A DNA stretch of 64,000 bases, from the NCBI RefSeq assembly GCF_000220505.1, contig NZ_AFPJ01000007.1, positions 226,860 to 290,859 on the forward strand. Reading direction: 5' to 3'. The notes beneath the pieces were generated by a model that saw only the letters and a program-made list of their open reading frames with translations, ran no database searches and was not told where the DNA came from. Both the position numbers and the translations under genes were made by a program. This DNA is from Microbulbifer agarilyticus S89. Its GTDB lineage: Bacteria; Pseudomonadota; Gammaproteobacteria; Pseudomonadales; Cellvibrionaceae. Below, one piece after another: positions 55,165 through 64,000 of this stretch (positions are counted from its first letter, which is position 1; the number at the start of each line of letters is the position of its first letter).

Positions 55165-56214
55165 CTATATTGATCGAGCCAAGCGCAACACTCTCAGGCT
55201 CTCGCTACCTAATCCACTACCAGACTTTCCGAACAGCTCATAGGACTTGCGCTTATCACGAACTTCGAGATACTTCTCATAGTAAATCTCAAGCTCTTCC
55301 TGCAACTGGTGAATTTGTAACAGTGCCAGCTCAAGCTCAGACTTTAGCTCATGCTCTACTGTCTCAACTAAACCGCTATTCACCTCATCTTTGACTTCTT
55401 GAGCATTTTCAACTGATGCTAGATGTAATGCCTCGACCTCCTCCTGTAATTGATGTACCTGTAACTGCGCCAGCTCAAGCTCGGATTCACGCTGCCTCAA
55501 TGAAGCCGTAGCCTGCTGTAATCTTTGCTGTACTTTAGCTCGTGCCTGTATGTACGCAGAAACCGCTTTGACATTAGGGTTAGATTGCAAACCAGTCTCT
55601 TCATCCTGGCGAATCAAGGAAGACGCAACCAATATTTCCTGGTAAATGCTCCCGCTACGGGTATGTCGCTCTGCTAGTAGATCCGCAAGTAACTCGAGCA
55701 TGGGGTCCATCTCACTTTCCGGAAAACTAGGAAACGCCTGAATTCCAATACCAATATCATTCAAGAGCGCGAGGCAGTCTTTTGGTCTTGCCTTGATGTC
55801 ACTCTGAGAAATGAGGACTGCTGATGCCTTGCGGTTTCGCTGGAAAAAGTTGAGCAATATGTTGGTTTCATTGATCCAACAATCCAATTGCTCCGAGATA
55901 TCGAGGTCTCCTCGGAACAGCGCTTGAGTAGCATATTCGGTGGGTGATTCAACAATCACCAAAGTTACCGCACCTTCCGGCAACTTAGCATCCATCAATT
56001 CTGAAGCACCGACGAAGGACACTCTCGGCTCTCCGGAACTGCCTTCCGCTATTTCCATGCTCTTCAGCTGACCATAGCTGGGTTCAAGCTCTCCGAACTC
56101 CGCTCCGAGCACCTCGGCCAGCTGAAGACTCCGGGCCATGCCTTGAGCCTGTTCTGCCCTTTGCGAGCAAACAACGACATTTTTGGGTGGGCATATCTGG
56201 TGACCGTTATTCAC
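55165..56214 (-). CDS. Coiled-coil protein of unknown function with internal repeat
   Basis: A 349-residue protein that I do not recognise. Residues 1-210 form a mixed domain with VVVCSQRAEQAQGMARS at the start and VTLVIVESPTEYA in the middle, which may be Rossmann-like. Residues about 225-330 are coiled coil and contain a repeated segment: SELELAQLQVHQLQEEVEAL and SELELALLQIHQLQEELEIY. Such LQ-x-HQLQEELE repeats are often seen near glycosyltransferase genes. The GTG at 56214 follows AGAGG. It heads the run of sulfotransferase and glycosyltransferase genes on this strand. Confidence 0.7.
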   Translation of the reverse strand: MNNGHQICPPKNVVVCSQRAEQAQGMARSLQLAEVLGAEFGELEPSYGQLKSMEIAEGSSGEPRVSFVGASELMDAKLPEGAVTLVIVESPTEYATQALFRGDLDISEQLDCWINETNILLNFFQRNRKASAVLISQSDIKARPKDCLALLNDIGIGIQAFPSFPESEMDPMLELLADLLAERHTRSGSIYQEILVASSLIRQDEETGLQSNPNVKAVSAYIQARAKVQQRLQQATASLRQRESELELAQLQVHQLQEEVEALHLASVENAQEVKDEVNSGLVETVEHELKSELELALLQIHQLQEELEIYYEKYLEVRDKRKSYELFGKSGSGLGSESLRVLRLARSI

Positions 56215-56237
56215 AGTAAGAATCCTCTGCTCTGTAT

Positions 56238-56941
56238 TTAATTTCGACCATATACATCATCAATGCGGACGATGTCGTCCTCCCCCAAGTAACTACCACT
56301 TTGCACGTAGATCAGCTCGATCGGTAAAATACCCGAGTTGCTTAAGCCATGTTTCGCACCAATTGGGATATATACACTCTCATTCTCCGAGAGCATCATC
56401 TCCCCACCATCCCTTTCGACGATTGCCGTGCCAGATACCACAACCCAATGTTCCGCACGGTGGTAGTGCATTTGTAGCGAGAGGCTCGCCCCCGGGTTTA
56501 CGGTAATACGTTTCACCTGAGAACGCGGGACGCCACCGGTGAAATCATACTTGCCTCATAAGCGAGCGACTTCGCGATGAATATCGTGTTCATCAAGGCC
56601 AGCGGCTTTGTATTATTAGCGATCGCCTTATCCAACAGATGATCTGAGGGAAGCACCAGCAGGTTGGTGGTTTCAGCTTGTTGTGCTGCAGAAATAGTGG
56701 CAAAGGCTATTGCCGGGTTGGTATTACAGCCTGCCGGCTCTGTGATTATCGTAAAATTTTCAAAACCAACTTCCTGGGCCTGCTGTGCCACCATAAAGCG
56801 GTGATCTTCACCACTGACGATAATCGGCTTGTTAAATCCCCGCATTCGCTCCAGGATTTGCTTCGGTAGCATTTTGCAACTTTTGGACCAAAGCCTTGCT
56901 CCAGAACCACCACACAGGATTACAGGAGTAATACTCGTCAT
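56238..56941 (-). pseudogene. manC: Internally deleted manC (mannose-1-phosphate guanylyltransferase)
   Basis: ManC/AlgA-type enzymes have about 480 residues. Here only about 142 N-terminal and 92 C-terminal codons remain. The N-terminal piece has MTSITPVILCGGSGARLW, PKQIL, EDHRFMVAQQ and LLVLPSDHLLDK, and also lacks some 15 residues after SKSCK. The C-terminal piece is the cupin (isomerase) end: [42 protein letters not shown] and [15 protein letters not shown]. The pieces are in different frames and meet at about 56,513-56,530; roughly 240 residues between them are gone. GDP-mannose synthesis from this gene is not possible. Confidence 0.88.
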
Positions 56942-56967
56942 TGGAAGTTTATACCTCAGACATTCTT

Positions 56968-57840
56968 TTAATTATTTTGCCAGTTCAACTTGGAACGGCA
57001 GGTCTCATAAAAGTTATGGTCAATTGGGTGAATCAGTGTCAATCGATGAGGCTTCTTATGGATTCGAATGACATCACCCGGCTCTGTGATCACTTGATCA
57101 TGCCCATCGCAGGTTACATACGAATGTGTTGTGTTGTGCCCGCTAACAATTATTTTGAACTCACTACTACCCTCAACCACAATTGGCCTACTACTCAAGG
57201 TGTGAGGATTAAGAGGTACCACGACAATGGCATCCAGCTTTGGATGCATAATGGGGCCACCGCCAGATAGCGCATATGCAGTGGAACCCGTAGGCGTGGA
57301 GACAATCAGGCCATCAGAGCGCTGGGTGTACACAAACTGACCATCAATAAAAAGGTCGAACTCGATCATGCGGATATATTCACCAGGGTGAATTACCACA
57401 TCGTTTAGGGAAGAGCCCTTGCCTATGGGCTTGCCATCACGGGTTACCGACATGTCGAGCAAAAAGCGGCTTTCGGCCATATACTTGCCGGCAAGCACTT
57501 CGGCTACTTTTTGCTCGATTTCGTCGGGAGTGATGTCGGTGAGGAAGCCAAGGCGACCTCTATTGATACCAAGAAGTGGGACGCTGAACTTTGCCAAAGC
57601 CCGCGCAGCGGCCAGCAGGCTGCCGTCACCGCCTACCACGATAACCAGATCGCACAACTCACCAAGCTTGTCTTTGCTGGATACCCGGGCCTTATGGCCA
57701 ACAACACTGTTGGCGGTATCTTTTTCGAGCACGACGGAGTAGCCCTCTCGCTCAAGAAACGCCATCAGGCGTCTGAGCGAAATAGCTGCGCTACCACTCC
57801 CTTTACGGCCAATAAGGCCGATATTCTGAAACTCCGACAC
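56968..57840 (-). CDS. nadK: NAD kinase
   Basis: Phosphorylates NAD to NADP using ATP or polyphosphate. The 290-residue protein has the GGDG nucleotide motif in VIVVGGDGSLLAAAR. It also has NRGRLGFLTDI, LNDVVIHPG, and the conserved SDGLIVSTPTGSTAYALS then GGPI. These are the full family signatures. The GTG at 57840 follows GGGGGAG at short spacing. It is a housekeeping gene placed between the decayed manC and the rhamnose operon. Confidence 0.96.
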   Translation of the reverse strand: MSEFQNIGLIGRKGSGSAAISLRRLMAFLEREGYSVVLEKDTANSVVGHKARVSSKDKLGELCDLVIVVGGDGSLLAAARALAKFSVPLLGINRGRLGFLTDITPDEIEQKVAEVLAGKYMAESRFLLDMSVTRDGKPIGKGSSLNDVVIHPGEYIRMIEFDLFIDGQFVYTQRSDGLIVSTPTGSTAYALSGGGPIMHPKLDAIVVVPLNPHTLSSRPIVVEGSSEFKIIVSGHNTTHSYVTCDGHDQVITEPGDVIRIHKKPHRLTLIHPIDHNFYETCRSKLNWQNN

Positions 57841-58099
57841 CGCTCCCCCAATGGTGCCCGAATTATGGGCCCGTGCAGTTTTAATTTGTTATTGCTAACC
57901 GGTATTTGGTATAAAATTCACTCAGACCAGCCACCAAGTCTTCGTCGACTCCACAGAACGGTCGATTATGCCTTACGTAATTTGAGGAGTCGAACGAGAC
58001 TGTACATTCGCACTAAATTAAACCGCATAATACCTAACCGCTCTCGACTGACAACTTGGCTGACGCTGAAACTGACGTATACATATGCCAGCATACGAG

Positions 58100-59197
58100 T
58101 TACTTATCGAGAAGCTCTCGCCACCAGGCCTCGTTATTCAGGTACCAATTGACCGATTTACGAATTCCAGACTCAAAACTTTCCTGAGGTTGATAGCTCA
58201 ATTCGTTCTGGCTCTTGGTTGCATCAATAGCGTAGCGCCGATCATGCCCCGGGCGGTCTGTCACATACTCAATTAGCTTCGCACTTTCGGCTCCGGCAGC
58301 AAGCACAGCCTTTGGATATTTTTCAGCCAGCGCGGAGTTTTCACGAAAGGCTTCATCCATCAACTTGCACACCAAGTGCACAATGTCGATATTCTGCCAC
58401 TCATTATGGCCTCCAATATTGTAGTTCTCACCCACCTTGCCTCTCTGTAATACGAGATCAATTCCCCGCGCATGGTCCTCTACATACAGCCAGTCACGCA
58501 CTTGCTTGCCGTCACCGTAAACGGGAAGCGACCGGTTGCGGAGGATATTGGTGATAATCAGTGGGATCAGCTTTTCCGGGAAGTGGTAAGGGCCATAGTT
58601 GTTAGAACAGTTGGAAGTAGTTACCTCCAAACCGTATGTATGGTGATAGGCCCGTACCAAGTGGTCTGAGGCGGCCTTACTTGCGGAATATGGGGAGTTC
58701 GGGGCGTAGGCGGTACTCTCAGAAAATGCTGGATCTTCAGGTGCGAGAGTGCCATAGACTTCATCTGTACTAACGTGATGGAAGCGATGCTCCATCGGAG
58801 CCAGCCCATCCGCTTCAGGCAAATCCAACCACACTTTTTTTGCGGCCTTTAACAGGCTATAGGTACCAATAATATTGGTCTCAATAAAAGCATCCGGACC
58901 TGTGATTGATCGATCCACATGAGATTCCGCAGCAAAGTGCACAATGGTATTTACACCCTGCTCCACCAGTAGCCGCTCAACAAGTACCGTATCGCAAATG
59001 TCGCCCTGCACAAACAGGAAGTTCGGGTTGTCCGCCACTACGTCAAGACTAGCTTTATTGCCGGCATAAGTGAGTGCGTCCAGTACAACTACCATATCTT
59101 GCGGATACTGGTTGAGCCAATAGTGCACGAAGTTAGCGCCAATGAAGCCGGCACCACCAGTCACCAGCAACTTTCTAGGGCTTTTTTCTGCAGTCAT
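58100..59197 (-). CDS. rfbB: dTDP-glucose 4,6-dehydratase
   Basis: Second step of dTDP-L-rhamnose synthesis: converts dTDP-glucose to dTDP-4-keto-6-deoxyglucose. The NAD-binding motif is [19 protein letters not shown]. The catalytic region includes [11 protein letters not shown] and [15 protein letters not shown] (YxxxK). The 365-residue length is normal. I use the ATG at 59197 ([11 protein letters not shown]), which is preceded by GGTAGA. It is the last gene of the rmlA-C-D-B operon, following rfbD by 16 bases. Confidence 0.96.
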   Translation of the reverse strand: MTAEKSPRKLLVTGGAGFIGANFVHYWLNQYPQDMVVVLDALTYAGNKASLDVVADNPNFLFVQGDICDTVLVERLLVEQGVNTIVHFAAESHVDRSITGPDAFIETNIIGTYSLLKAAKKVWLDLPEADGLAPMEHRFHHVSTDEVYGTLAPEDPAFSESTAYAPNSPYSASKAASDHLVRAYHHTYGLEVTTSNCSNNYGPYHFPEKLIPLIITNILRNRSLPVYGDGKQVRDWLYVEDHARGIDLVLQRGKVGENYNIGGHNEWQNIDIVHLVCKLMDEAFRENSALAEKYPKAVLAAGAESAKLIEYVTDRPGHDRRYAIDATKSQNELSYQPQESFESGIRKSVNWYLNNEAWWRELLDK

Positions 59198-59213
59198 TAT
59201 TTCTACCAAATAC

Positions 59214-60146
59214 TTATTCTGTGGTTGCCTTTGTTTCCAGCGCCAATTCCTGGATCATAGAGTCCAATTGGTGCCGCCAATACTTAGTTTGAATATCAAA
59301 CTGCTGTTCAAAATCAGACTTATCGAGGACGCTGAAAGATGGCCTTTCCGTAGGGCTCGGATACTGGTGATGTGGGATTGGATTAATAGAAATTTTTTGA
59401 TTGATTAAACCATGGGTAAGACCCAGCTCTTGGATAGCAACAGCAAAGTCATACCAAGATGCAACTCCCGCATCAGTCCAATGGAAAATACGAGCGCCGC
59501 CTGTGAATAGACGCTCTCTATTTCTGCCGGCGCACCATATTGCTTCAGCCAGCGAGCGCGCCCATGTTGGAGTTCCGATCTGGTCTGCAATTATATTGAG
59601 ATGATCTCGGCCCTCGTCGGACATTAAGCGCAGCATGGTTTTGACAAAGTTGCTTCCATGCGAGGAGTAGACCCAAGATGTCCGGAGAATCAAACTACCG
59701 GGCAGATTGCGTTTCAGTAACTCGATCTCCCCCGCCGCCTTACTCTTCCCATAGACGTTGAGGGGCGCGGTTTCATCGTCTGCCTGGTATGGAGATGACT
59801 TTTCACCGTCGAAAACGAAGTCGGTAGAAACATGGATCAATCCCACCGCCCCACGTTTAGCTACCGCATCGGCGATGTTTGCGACGGCATGTTGATTGAG
59901 AGCAAACGCACGCTCTGCTTCCAACTCAGCCTGATCCACAGCAGTATAAGCGGAGGCATTTACCACCAAGTCAGGATCATGCTGGGTCAGCAATTGCTCT
60001 ATCATATCGGCGTCCAGAAGATCAACTTCTGCACGCCCCATGGCGACGACATCCCAATCTTCTGGTGCGGTACGTAACAACTCCCAGGCTAGCTGGCCAT
60101 TTTTACCAAAAACAAGCGCTTTGCGCTTTACGTGACTAATGGCCAT
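59214..60146 (-). CDS. rfbD: dTDP-4-dehydrorhamnose reductase
   Basis: Final step of dTDP-L-rhamnose synthesis, an NAD(P)H-dependent reduction. Motifs: [43 protein letters not shown] and [11 protein letters not shown] (YxxxK). The 310-residue length fits. Its ATG at 60146 lies within the 3' end of rfbC, overlapping by 11 bases, so the genes are translationally coupled. Confidence 0.96.
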   Translation of the reverse strand: MAISHVKRKALVFGKNGQLAWELLRTAPEDWDVVAMGRAEVDLLDADMIEQLLTQHDPDLVVNASAYTAVDQAELEAERAFALNQHAVANIADAVAKRGAVGLIHVSTDFVFDGEKSSPYQADDETAPLNVYGKSKAAGEIELLKRNLPGSLILRTSWVYSSHGSNFVKTMLRLMSDEGRDHLNIIADQIGTPTWARSLAEAIWCAGRNRERLFTGGARIFHWTDAGVASWYDFAVAIQELGLTHGLINQKISINPIPHHQYPSPTERPSFSVLDKSDFEQQFDIQTKYWRHQLDSMIQELALETKATTE

Positions 60147-60699
60147 AAGTCAACTTCGGCGTTTCAGCGAGAGACAACCCTTGCTGGTCTTTTTCAGAGA
60201 GTTTTGGGGCGGCGCCAGACACCAGTGGCCAATCAATCCCCACCGCAGGCTCATCCCAACGCAAGCTCACTTCACTTTGCGGATGATAGTAGTCGGTACA
60301 TTTATATACGAACTCGGCTGAGGCCGATGTAACGTAGAAACCGTGCGCAAAACCGGCAGGGACCCAAAATTGGCGATGATTTTCTGCAGACAGCATCGTT
60401 CCTGCCCACTGACCAAACGTAGGTGAGCCTTCACGTAGATCCACTGCTACATCAAACACTTCACCACTTACGACGCGCACTAATTTTCCCTGCGTTTGCT
60501 GGGTCTGGTAGTGAAGGCCACGCAATATTCCCTGTGTCGATTTGGAGTGGTTATCTTGGACAAATGTTACGTCTGCGATAGATTCGCGAAACCATGCGTC
60601 GCGAAACGTCTCCATAAAAAAACCGCGCTCATCGCCGAATATTTTTGGCTGCAGAATTTTTACGTCAGGTATGTTTGTATCAATTATCTCCACGCTCAA
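60136..60699 (-). CDS. rfbC: dTDP-4-dehydrorhamnose 3,5-epimerase
   Basis: Third step of the rhamnose pathway, a double epimerisation in a cupin fold. Motifs: [25 protein letters not shown] with the catalytic His, and [13 protein letters not shown], then [10 protein letters not shown]. The length of 187 residues is standard. The start is a TTG at 60699, which overlaps the rfbA stop as TTGA; a GTG two codons later is the other choice. Confidence 0.95.
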   Translation of the reverse strand: MSVEIIDTNIPDVKILQPKIFGDERGFFMETFRDAWFRESIADVTFVQDNHSKSTQGILRGLHYQTQQTQGKLVRVVSGEVFDVAVDLREGSPTFGQWAGTMLSAENHRQFWVPAGFAHGFYVTSASAEFVYKCTDYYHPQSEVSLRWDEPAVGIDWPLVSGAAPKLSEKDQQGLSLAETPKLTYGH

Positions 60700-61574
60700 A
60701 ACACCCTGGAGTCAGTAATTCTTAACAAGTATTCGCCGTAGCCGCTCTTGAGTAGAGGCTGTGCAAGTGCCTTCAAGTCATCTGCACTGATGTAGCCCAT
60801 CCGGTATGCGACCTCTTCCGGGCAAGCAATTTTCAGACCTTGCCGGGCCTCGATGGTTTGTACAAAGTGGTTAGCCGCGAGCAAATTGTCATGGGTACCC
60901 GTGTCTAGCCAAGCTGCTCCACGCCCCATAACCTCCACATTCAAAGATCCAGATTCCAGGTATGCGCGGTTTACATCAGTTATTTCAAGCTCTCCTCGGG
61001 GAGATGGGACTATCGACTTAGCAATATCGATAACTTGATTGTCATAGAAGTACAAACCGGTAACAGCGTAGTTTGACTTGGGCTGCTCAGGCTTTTCTTC
61101 TATCGAAAGTGCCCGTCCCGACTCATCAAACTCAACGACGCCGTATGCACGAGGGTCGTTGACGTGATACCCGAATACGGTTGCCCCACTAGGTTGATTA
61201 GTCGCGCGCTGCAACACGCTCATAAAATCGTGAGAGTGAAAAATATTATCGCCCAACACCAGTGCGCAACTGTCATTACCGATAAACGACTCACCAATGA
61301 TAAATGCCTGAGCGAGACCGTCAGGTGATGGCTGTTCCGCGTACTGGAGGTTTAGCCCCCAAGCTGCACCATCCCCCAGAAGACTCTTGAAGGCAGGCAT
61401 ATCTTGCGGTGTGGAGATAATCAAGATATCCGTGATGCCAGCCAACATTAACGTTGTCAGCGGGTAATAGATCATGGGTTTGTCGTAGATTGGGATCAGC
61501 TGCTTGCTGACCGCCCTAGTAAGAGGGTAAAGGCGAGAGCCTGTTCCTCCAGCAAGAATAATCCCTTTACGCAC
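60696..61574 (-). CDS. rfbA: Glucose-1-phosphate thymidylyltransferase
   Basis: First step of dTDP-L-rhamnose synthesis: makes dTDP-glucose from dTTP and glucose-1-phosphate. The N-terminal nucleotide-binding motif is [17 protein letters not shown], followed by [15 protein letters not shown] and [15 protein letters not shown] use the GTG at 61574, which follows TTGGGGG and gives 292 residues, the usual RmlA length. A TTG at 61586 is open further upstream. It leads the A-C-D-B operon, which is intact and can supply rhamnose to the glycan locus. Confidence 0.96.
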   Translation of the reverse strand: MRKGIILAGGTGSRLYPLTRAVSKQLIPIYDKPMIYYPLTTLMLAGITDILIISTPQDMPAFKSLLGDGAAWGLNLQYAEQPSPDGLAQAFIIGESFIGNDSCALVLGDNIFHSHDFMSVLQRATNQPSGATVFGYHVNDPRAYGVVEFDESGRALSIEEKPEQPKSNYAVTGLYFYDNQVIDIAKSIVPSPRGELEITDVNRAYLESGSLNVEVMGRGAAWLDTGTHDNLLAANHFVQTIEARQGLKIACPEEVAYRMGYISADDLKALAQPLLKSGYGEYLLRITDSRVF

Positions 61575-61684
61575 AAATGCCCCCAAAGCTCGGCTAGCTA
61601 ATTGATTTCCTTACAATTATGCCTCGCTAAACGATGGTCGTCGAACCCTAATCTGTTTAGCTGGAACATGTAGAGGCTTGTACA

Positions 61685-62623
61685 TTATTTAAACAAAACA
61701 CCTCGCCGCCCCTGTAAACCTCCGGTATGAATCATCAGCACACTTTTTCGACAATGCTTTGCAGTAGGCTTTGGCTCACGATTCAAAGTAATCGCTTTCA
61801 GAGTTTTGCCGGTGTAGACGCCCTCTAGTGGAACAGCAGTATATTTTTCGTACACCTCCATGAACTCCAAAAGGGGGGCGGGTTGCTTTGCATACCCTCC
61901 CATATGAGCATCTCGCACAATGGTTAAGTCACAGCTCCCATTGGCAAATCTAGCGGCCCATTTCTGAGTATTTACCTCGACCTGCTCCTCTGCCCTCAAT
62001 ACAGGGACACCCACCACCGTCGATTTTTTACCCAATTTGGCACATAAACCACCGACCGTGAGGCCAGTACCGCATGCAACCCAATACTCCTCAAAATCTA
62101 CCGGCTTCGTTTTTTGAATCGCATCGGCCAAAAGAAGAATGCCTTGAGCCCCCAGGTAATTGGCCCCGCCCTCCGGGATAAAGTGACAAGATGATGGGGC
62201 TCCCACCACGTCAATGAAATCTTGGCCACCCCGCTGGCGGTACTTCTGGCGAGAAACGAACCGCAATTCCATCCCAAACCGCTCTGCGTCCTGCAGCATC
62301 GCACTGAACACCGGCGGCTTTTCACCGCGAATGATACCGATCGTTTTAAACCCAAAACGCTGCCCTGCTGCTGCAGTGGCGTGTATATGATTTGACCAGG
62401 CGCCGCCACAGGTAACGATCGTGTTTTTACCCTGCTTCCGGGCCTCGAGAAGGTTGTAGATCAGCTTGTAGGCTTTGTTGCCAGAAATGATGGGGTCGAG
62501 CAAGTCGTCGCGGCGTACCCAGAGATCGACATTGGGGAAGAGGTCTGAATTGATCTGCTGGTAGGGGACATTTTCTGCGGCAGTAACAAATGCCTCGAGG
62601 CTAAGTTCGGTAAGGTAGCGCAT
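61685..62623 (-). CDS. PLP-dependent ACC deaminase/D-cysteine desulfhydrase-like enzyme
   Basis: A 312-residue type II PLP enzyme of the tryptophan-synthase-beta fold. The PLP lysine lies in IISGNKAYKL (about residues 47-56). TCGGAWSNHIHATAAAG holds the phosphate and substrate loop, ACGTGLTVGG the PLP-phosphate loop, and MIHTGGLQG the C-terminal motif. Members split 1-aminocyclopropane-1-carboxylate or D-cysteine; the sequence does not tell me which. It starts at the ATG at 62623, without a clear ribosome-binding site. It is not obviously tied to its neighbours. Confidence 0.88.
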   Translation of the reverse strand: MRYLTELSLEAFVTAAENVPYQQINSDLFPNVDLWVRRDDLLDPIISGNKAYKLIYNLLEARKQGKNTIVTCGGAWSNHIHATAAAGQRFGFKTIGIIRGEKPPVFSAMLQDAERFGMELRFVSRQKYRQRGGQDFIDVVGAPSSCHFIPEGGANYLGAQGILLLADAIQKTKPVDFEEYWVACGTGLTVGGLCAKLGKKSTVVGVPVLRAEEQVEVNTQKWAARFANGSCDLTIVRDAHMGGYAKQPAPLLEFMEVYEKYTAVPLEGVYTGKTLKAITLNREPKPTAKHCRKSVLMIHTGGLQGRRGVLFK

Positions 62624-62653
62624 CAAAAGGGACCATTTTTTGAACAGCTGGGG

Positions 62654-63460
62654 TCAGGCAGGAAGCGGCAAGGTACCGGAAGTTAGGAATACTGATTTGT
62701 TGACGGTCGCTGTATATACACTGTTACCCGACTTCACCAAGAATGATACGCCGTCGGTCGTCGTTTCAGCCGTTACTTCTGCTTCGATAGTCGGCGCTCT
62801 GGGGATCAGTGCCGCAGGGTCAAATAGTGCGACATTGATACCTCCACCACCCGAACCCACTTCGCTTGAAGGCAATTCACTGATACCCGCCATCAGCGCG
62901 CGGGCAGAGAAGGTTTCCACACCCTGTACATGATGCTCGCGAAGCTGCGCTCCCAGCGTTTGGCAGAAACCATATTGAGACGGATGAGAAAGTTGTGGCC
63001 AGTGCTGTCGCCATGCTTCAGCTTGGAGCCTGACGCCTGGATCGGCGCAATATTTCGCTGAGAAGACCTGATGAAAGCTTGTGACTGGCGCCAGAGGTGC
63101 TTCGAGCATGTCATTGACAAAAAGCAGACGATAATAGGCCGCCTCAATCAACACGGTATCAATGGTTTTGCTGCCGTAGAAAATGCCACTCTCCGCGGTA
63201 CCGCCAAATCTTGAGCCCCATGGCAGCGGCGGGTAACGAAATGGTGTAGCAAGCAGATAGTGGAGCTTGTCGCTACCCGGTAGTCGGACAGGCTTACTAT
63301 GCTCCAGCAAGTTTTCAAGAATTTCTTGCTTCTGCAGGCTGTCGACCAGGCTTCTAGTGGCAACCTCCTCCTGAGACTCGATAATCCGATAGATTCGGCC
63401 AAGTAAGCGCGTAGAGGTCTCTCGAATTTTACCACTCAGGTTACTCTCTACGTCCCTCAC
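62654..63460 (-). CDS. RES-domain toxin
   Basis: A 268-residue protein of the RES family, whose toxins degrade NAD+ by phosphorolysis or hydrolysis. RES residues appear as GRIYRIIESQ near the N-terminus and SRFGGTAESGIFYGS (about residues 83-97), giving the Arg and Glu needed for catalysis. Then come TVLIEAAYYR and the later QTLGAQLREHHVQGV. It begins with GTG at 63460, overlapping the antitoxin stop (GTGA). The order antitoxin then toxin and the coupling match classic RES-Xre pairs. Confidence 0.88.
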   Translation of the reverse strand: MRDVESNLSGKIRETSTRLLGRIYRIIESQEEVATRSLVDSLQKQEILENLLEHSKPVRLPGSDKLHYLLATPFRYPPLPWGSRFGGTAESGIFYGSKTIDTVLIEAAYYRLLFVNDMLEAPLAPVTSFHQVFSAKYCADPGVRLQAEAWRQHWPQLSHPSQYGFCQTLGAQLREHHVQGVETFSARALMAGISELPSSEVGSGGGGINVALFDPAALIPRAPTIEAEVTAETTTDGVSFLVKSGNSVYTATVNKSVFLTSGTLPLPA

Positions 63461-63819
63461 ACCTTGCCTCGCATCGCGTCGAGGTAGGTGACAACCCGCA
63501 CAAGCCCATCAATTCGCTGTGCTAGCTCTTTTGGGATTCCGTTTAGCGCGCGATTGGCAGTCGCAAACCAGGTTTTCGCCCCCTCATCTCCCCCCATAAG
63601 AACGAAGGCAGAGCGGTAGGCCCTGATGAGTAACAGCGCCAACTGACCTTCAGCACTTTGGGGCGAGAGACCGCTACGACGACGCAACGTCCGATCATCC
63701 AGATGGATGATGCTACTCAGCTCCGTTTTCTTGAGCCCCAAATGACTGGCGGTGTTTAGGGTTGCTTCCAGCAGAACCTGATCTTCTGTGGCTTGTGGGG
63801 TATGGGCTGGGCGCGCCAT
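63457..63819 (-). CDS. Xre/MbcA/ParS-type antitoxin (DUF2384)
   Basis: A 120-residue antitoxin partner of the RES toxin. The central part is a helix-turn-helix-like region (LGLKKTELSSIIHLDDRTLR), and the C-terminus carries the toxin-binding DUF2384 pattern (WFATANRALNGIPKELAQRI). I start at the ATG at 63819, which has GGAGG five bases upstream; 22 further codons upstream in the same frame lack support. It should bind its own promoter. A good promoter and a palindrome lie just upstream. Confidence 0.88.
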   Translation of the reverse strand: MARPAHTPQATEDQVLLEATLNTASHLGLKKTELSSIIHLDDRTLRRRSGLSPQSAEGQLALLLIRAYRSAFVLMGGDEGAKTWFATANRALNGIPKELAQRIDGLVRVVTYLDAMRGKV

Positions 63820-63843
63820 ATCGCCTCCGGAGTCGATTGTAGA

Positions 63844-63855
63844 GGTCACATGACC
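63844..63855. promoter_or_regulatory. Operator-like palindrome GGTCA-CA-TGACC
   Basis: Five-base arms with a two-base spacer, about where transcription of the antitoxin gene should begin. Such a position fits autorepression by the antitoxin or toxin-antitoxin complex. Found by eye; no binding data. Confidence 0.5.
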
Positions 63856-63856
63856 A

Positions 63857-63885
63857 AATATATTCCGATTTTGGACAAATGGCAA
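63857..63885 (-). promoter_or_regulatory. Sigma70-like promoter of the antitoxin-toxin operon
   Basis: On the minus strand, TTGCCA (63880-63885) and TATATT (63857-63862) are separated by exactly 17 bases. The -10 ends 38 bases upstream of the antitoxin ATG. The boxes are close to consensus. Confidence 0.6.
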
Positions 63886-63980
63886 TTTCGAGAGAGGCGC
63901 CCACTATAGTTGGTGACACACTCGGATGGGGGAAGACTGAAGCGGGCTTCAGCATCCAGCCAGTAATCTTCCAGATACAA

Positions 63981-64000
63981 AAAAAGGCCTCGTCTTCGTT
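63981..64000 (-). terminator. Edge of a probable intrinsic terminator (partial)
   Basis: On the minus strand the window opens with CGAAGACGAGGCC followed by seven Ts (63981-63987). This looks like the right arm and T-tract of a terminator for a gene to the right of the window. The left arm is outside, so it cannot be confirmed. Confidence 0.45.

Noticed and set aside
30722-57000. JUMPstart/ops element (GGCGGTAG) for RfaH control of the glycan locus
   Set aside because: I looked for the core on both strands in front of the operons and saw no convincing copy.
63937-63952. Palindrome CTGAAGC-GG-GCTTCAG as a hairpin or operator
   Set aside because: The two-base gap cannot form a loop, and it is away from any promoter I can place; possible chance.

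Overview
The window looks like a chromosomal segment of a marine gammaproteobacterium. The partial PA3009-like gene, DUF6586 gene and topA at the left edge repeat a layout I know from Pseudomonas. Ribosome modulation factor, the 180-kDa NAD-glutamate dehydrogenase, class 2 PyrD and fused RlmKL are also typical gammaproteobacterial genes. A Microbulbifer or Cellvibrionales-type host is my guess; no 16S rRNA gene is present to confirm it.

Left part (1-30,700, GC-rich, housekeeping). In order: a PA3009-like fragment, a DUF6586 protein, topA, a small membrane protein, a universal stress protein, an Uup-type ABC-F ATPase, and a soluble lytic transglycosylase. A phosphorylation-signalling block follows: a two-FHA membrane protein with a glutaredoxin-like partner, diverging from a PP2C phosphatase and a Ser/Thr kinase that carries PEGA-like and SUMF1/FGE-like outer domains. 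Then come rlmKL, rmf, pyrD and the large glutamate dehydrogenase. A tightly overlapping moxR-DUF58-DUF4381-batA-batB/C-batD operon closes this part.

Middle part (30,700-57,000, lower GC, mostly minus strand). This is a surface-glycan locus. It encodes at least seven glycosyltransferases (GT2, GT25, GT32-like, GT2+GT4, double GT2, exostosin/GT47-like, GT4-like) and four sulfotransferase-family genes, one of them frameshifted. It also has a UDP-sulfoquinovose synthase (SqdB/SQD1) homologue, two LicD-family transferases flanking a glycerol-3-phosphate cytidylyltransferase-like gene, and an FkbM-like methyltransferase with a coiled-coil tail. Several proteins are unfamiliar, including a membrane domain joined to a degenerate kinase-like domain. 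Together they point to an acidic glycan with sulfate, sulfonate and phosphodiester groups. No Wzx, Wzy, Wza or complete ABC exporter is visible. A 1.4-kb stretch without intact genes (47,326-48,738) holds decayed gmd and fcl (GDP-fucose synthesis), and at 56,238-56,941 lies a gutted manC (GDP-mannose synthesis). An older GDP-mannose/GDP-fucose pathway has therefore been lost here.

Right part (57,000-64,000). NAD kinase is followed by an intact rmlA-C-D-B operon for dTDP-L-rhamnose, which can feed the glycan locus. Next are a PLP-dependent ACC deaminase/D-cysteine desulfhydrase-like enzyme and a RES/Xre (DUF2384) toxin-antitoxin pair with a clear promoter and an operator-like palindrome. Functions come from sequence motifs and family knowledge; no database search was run.
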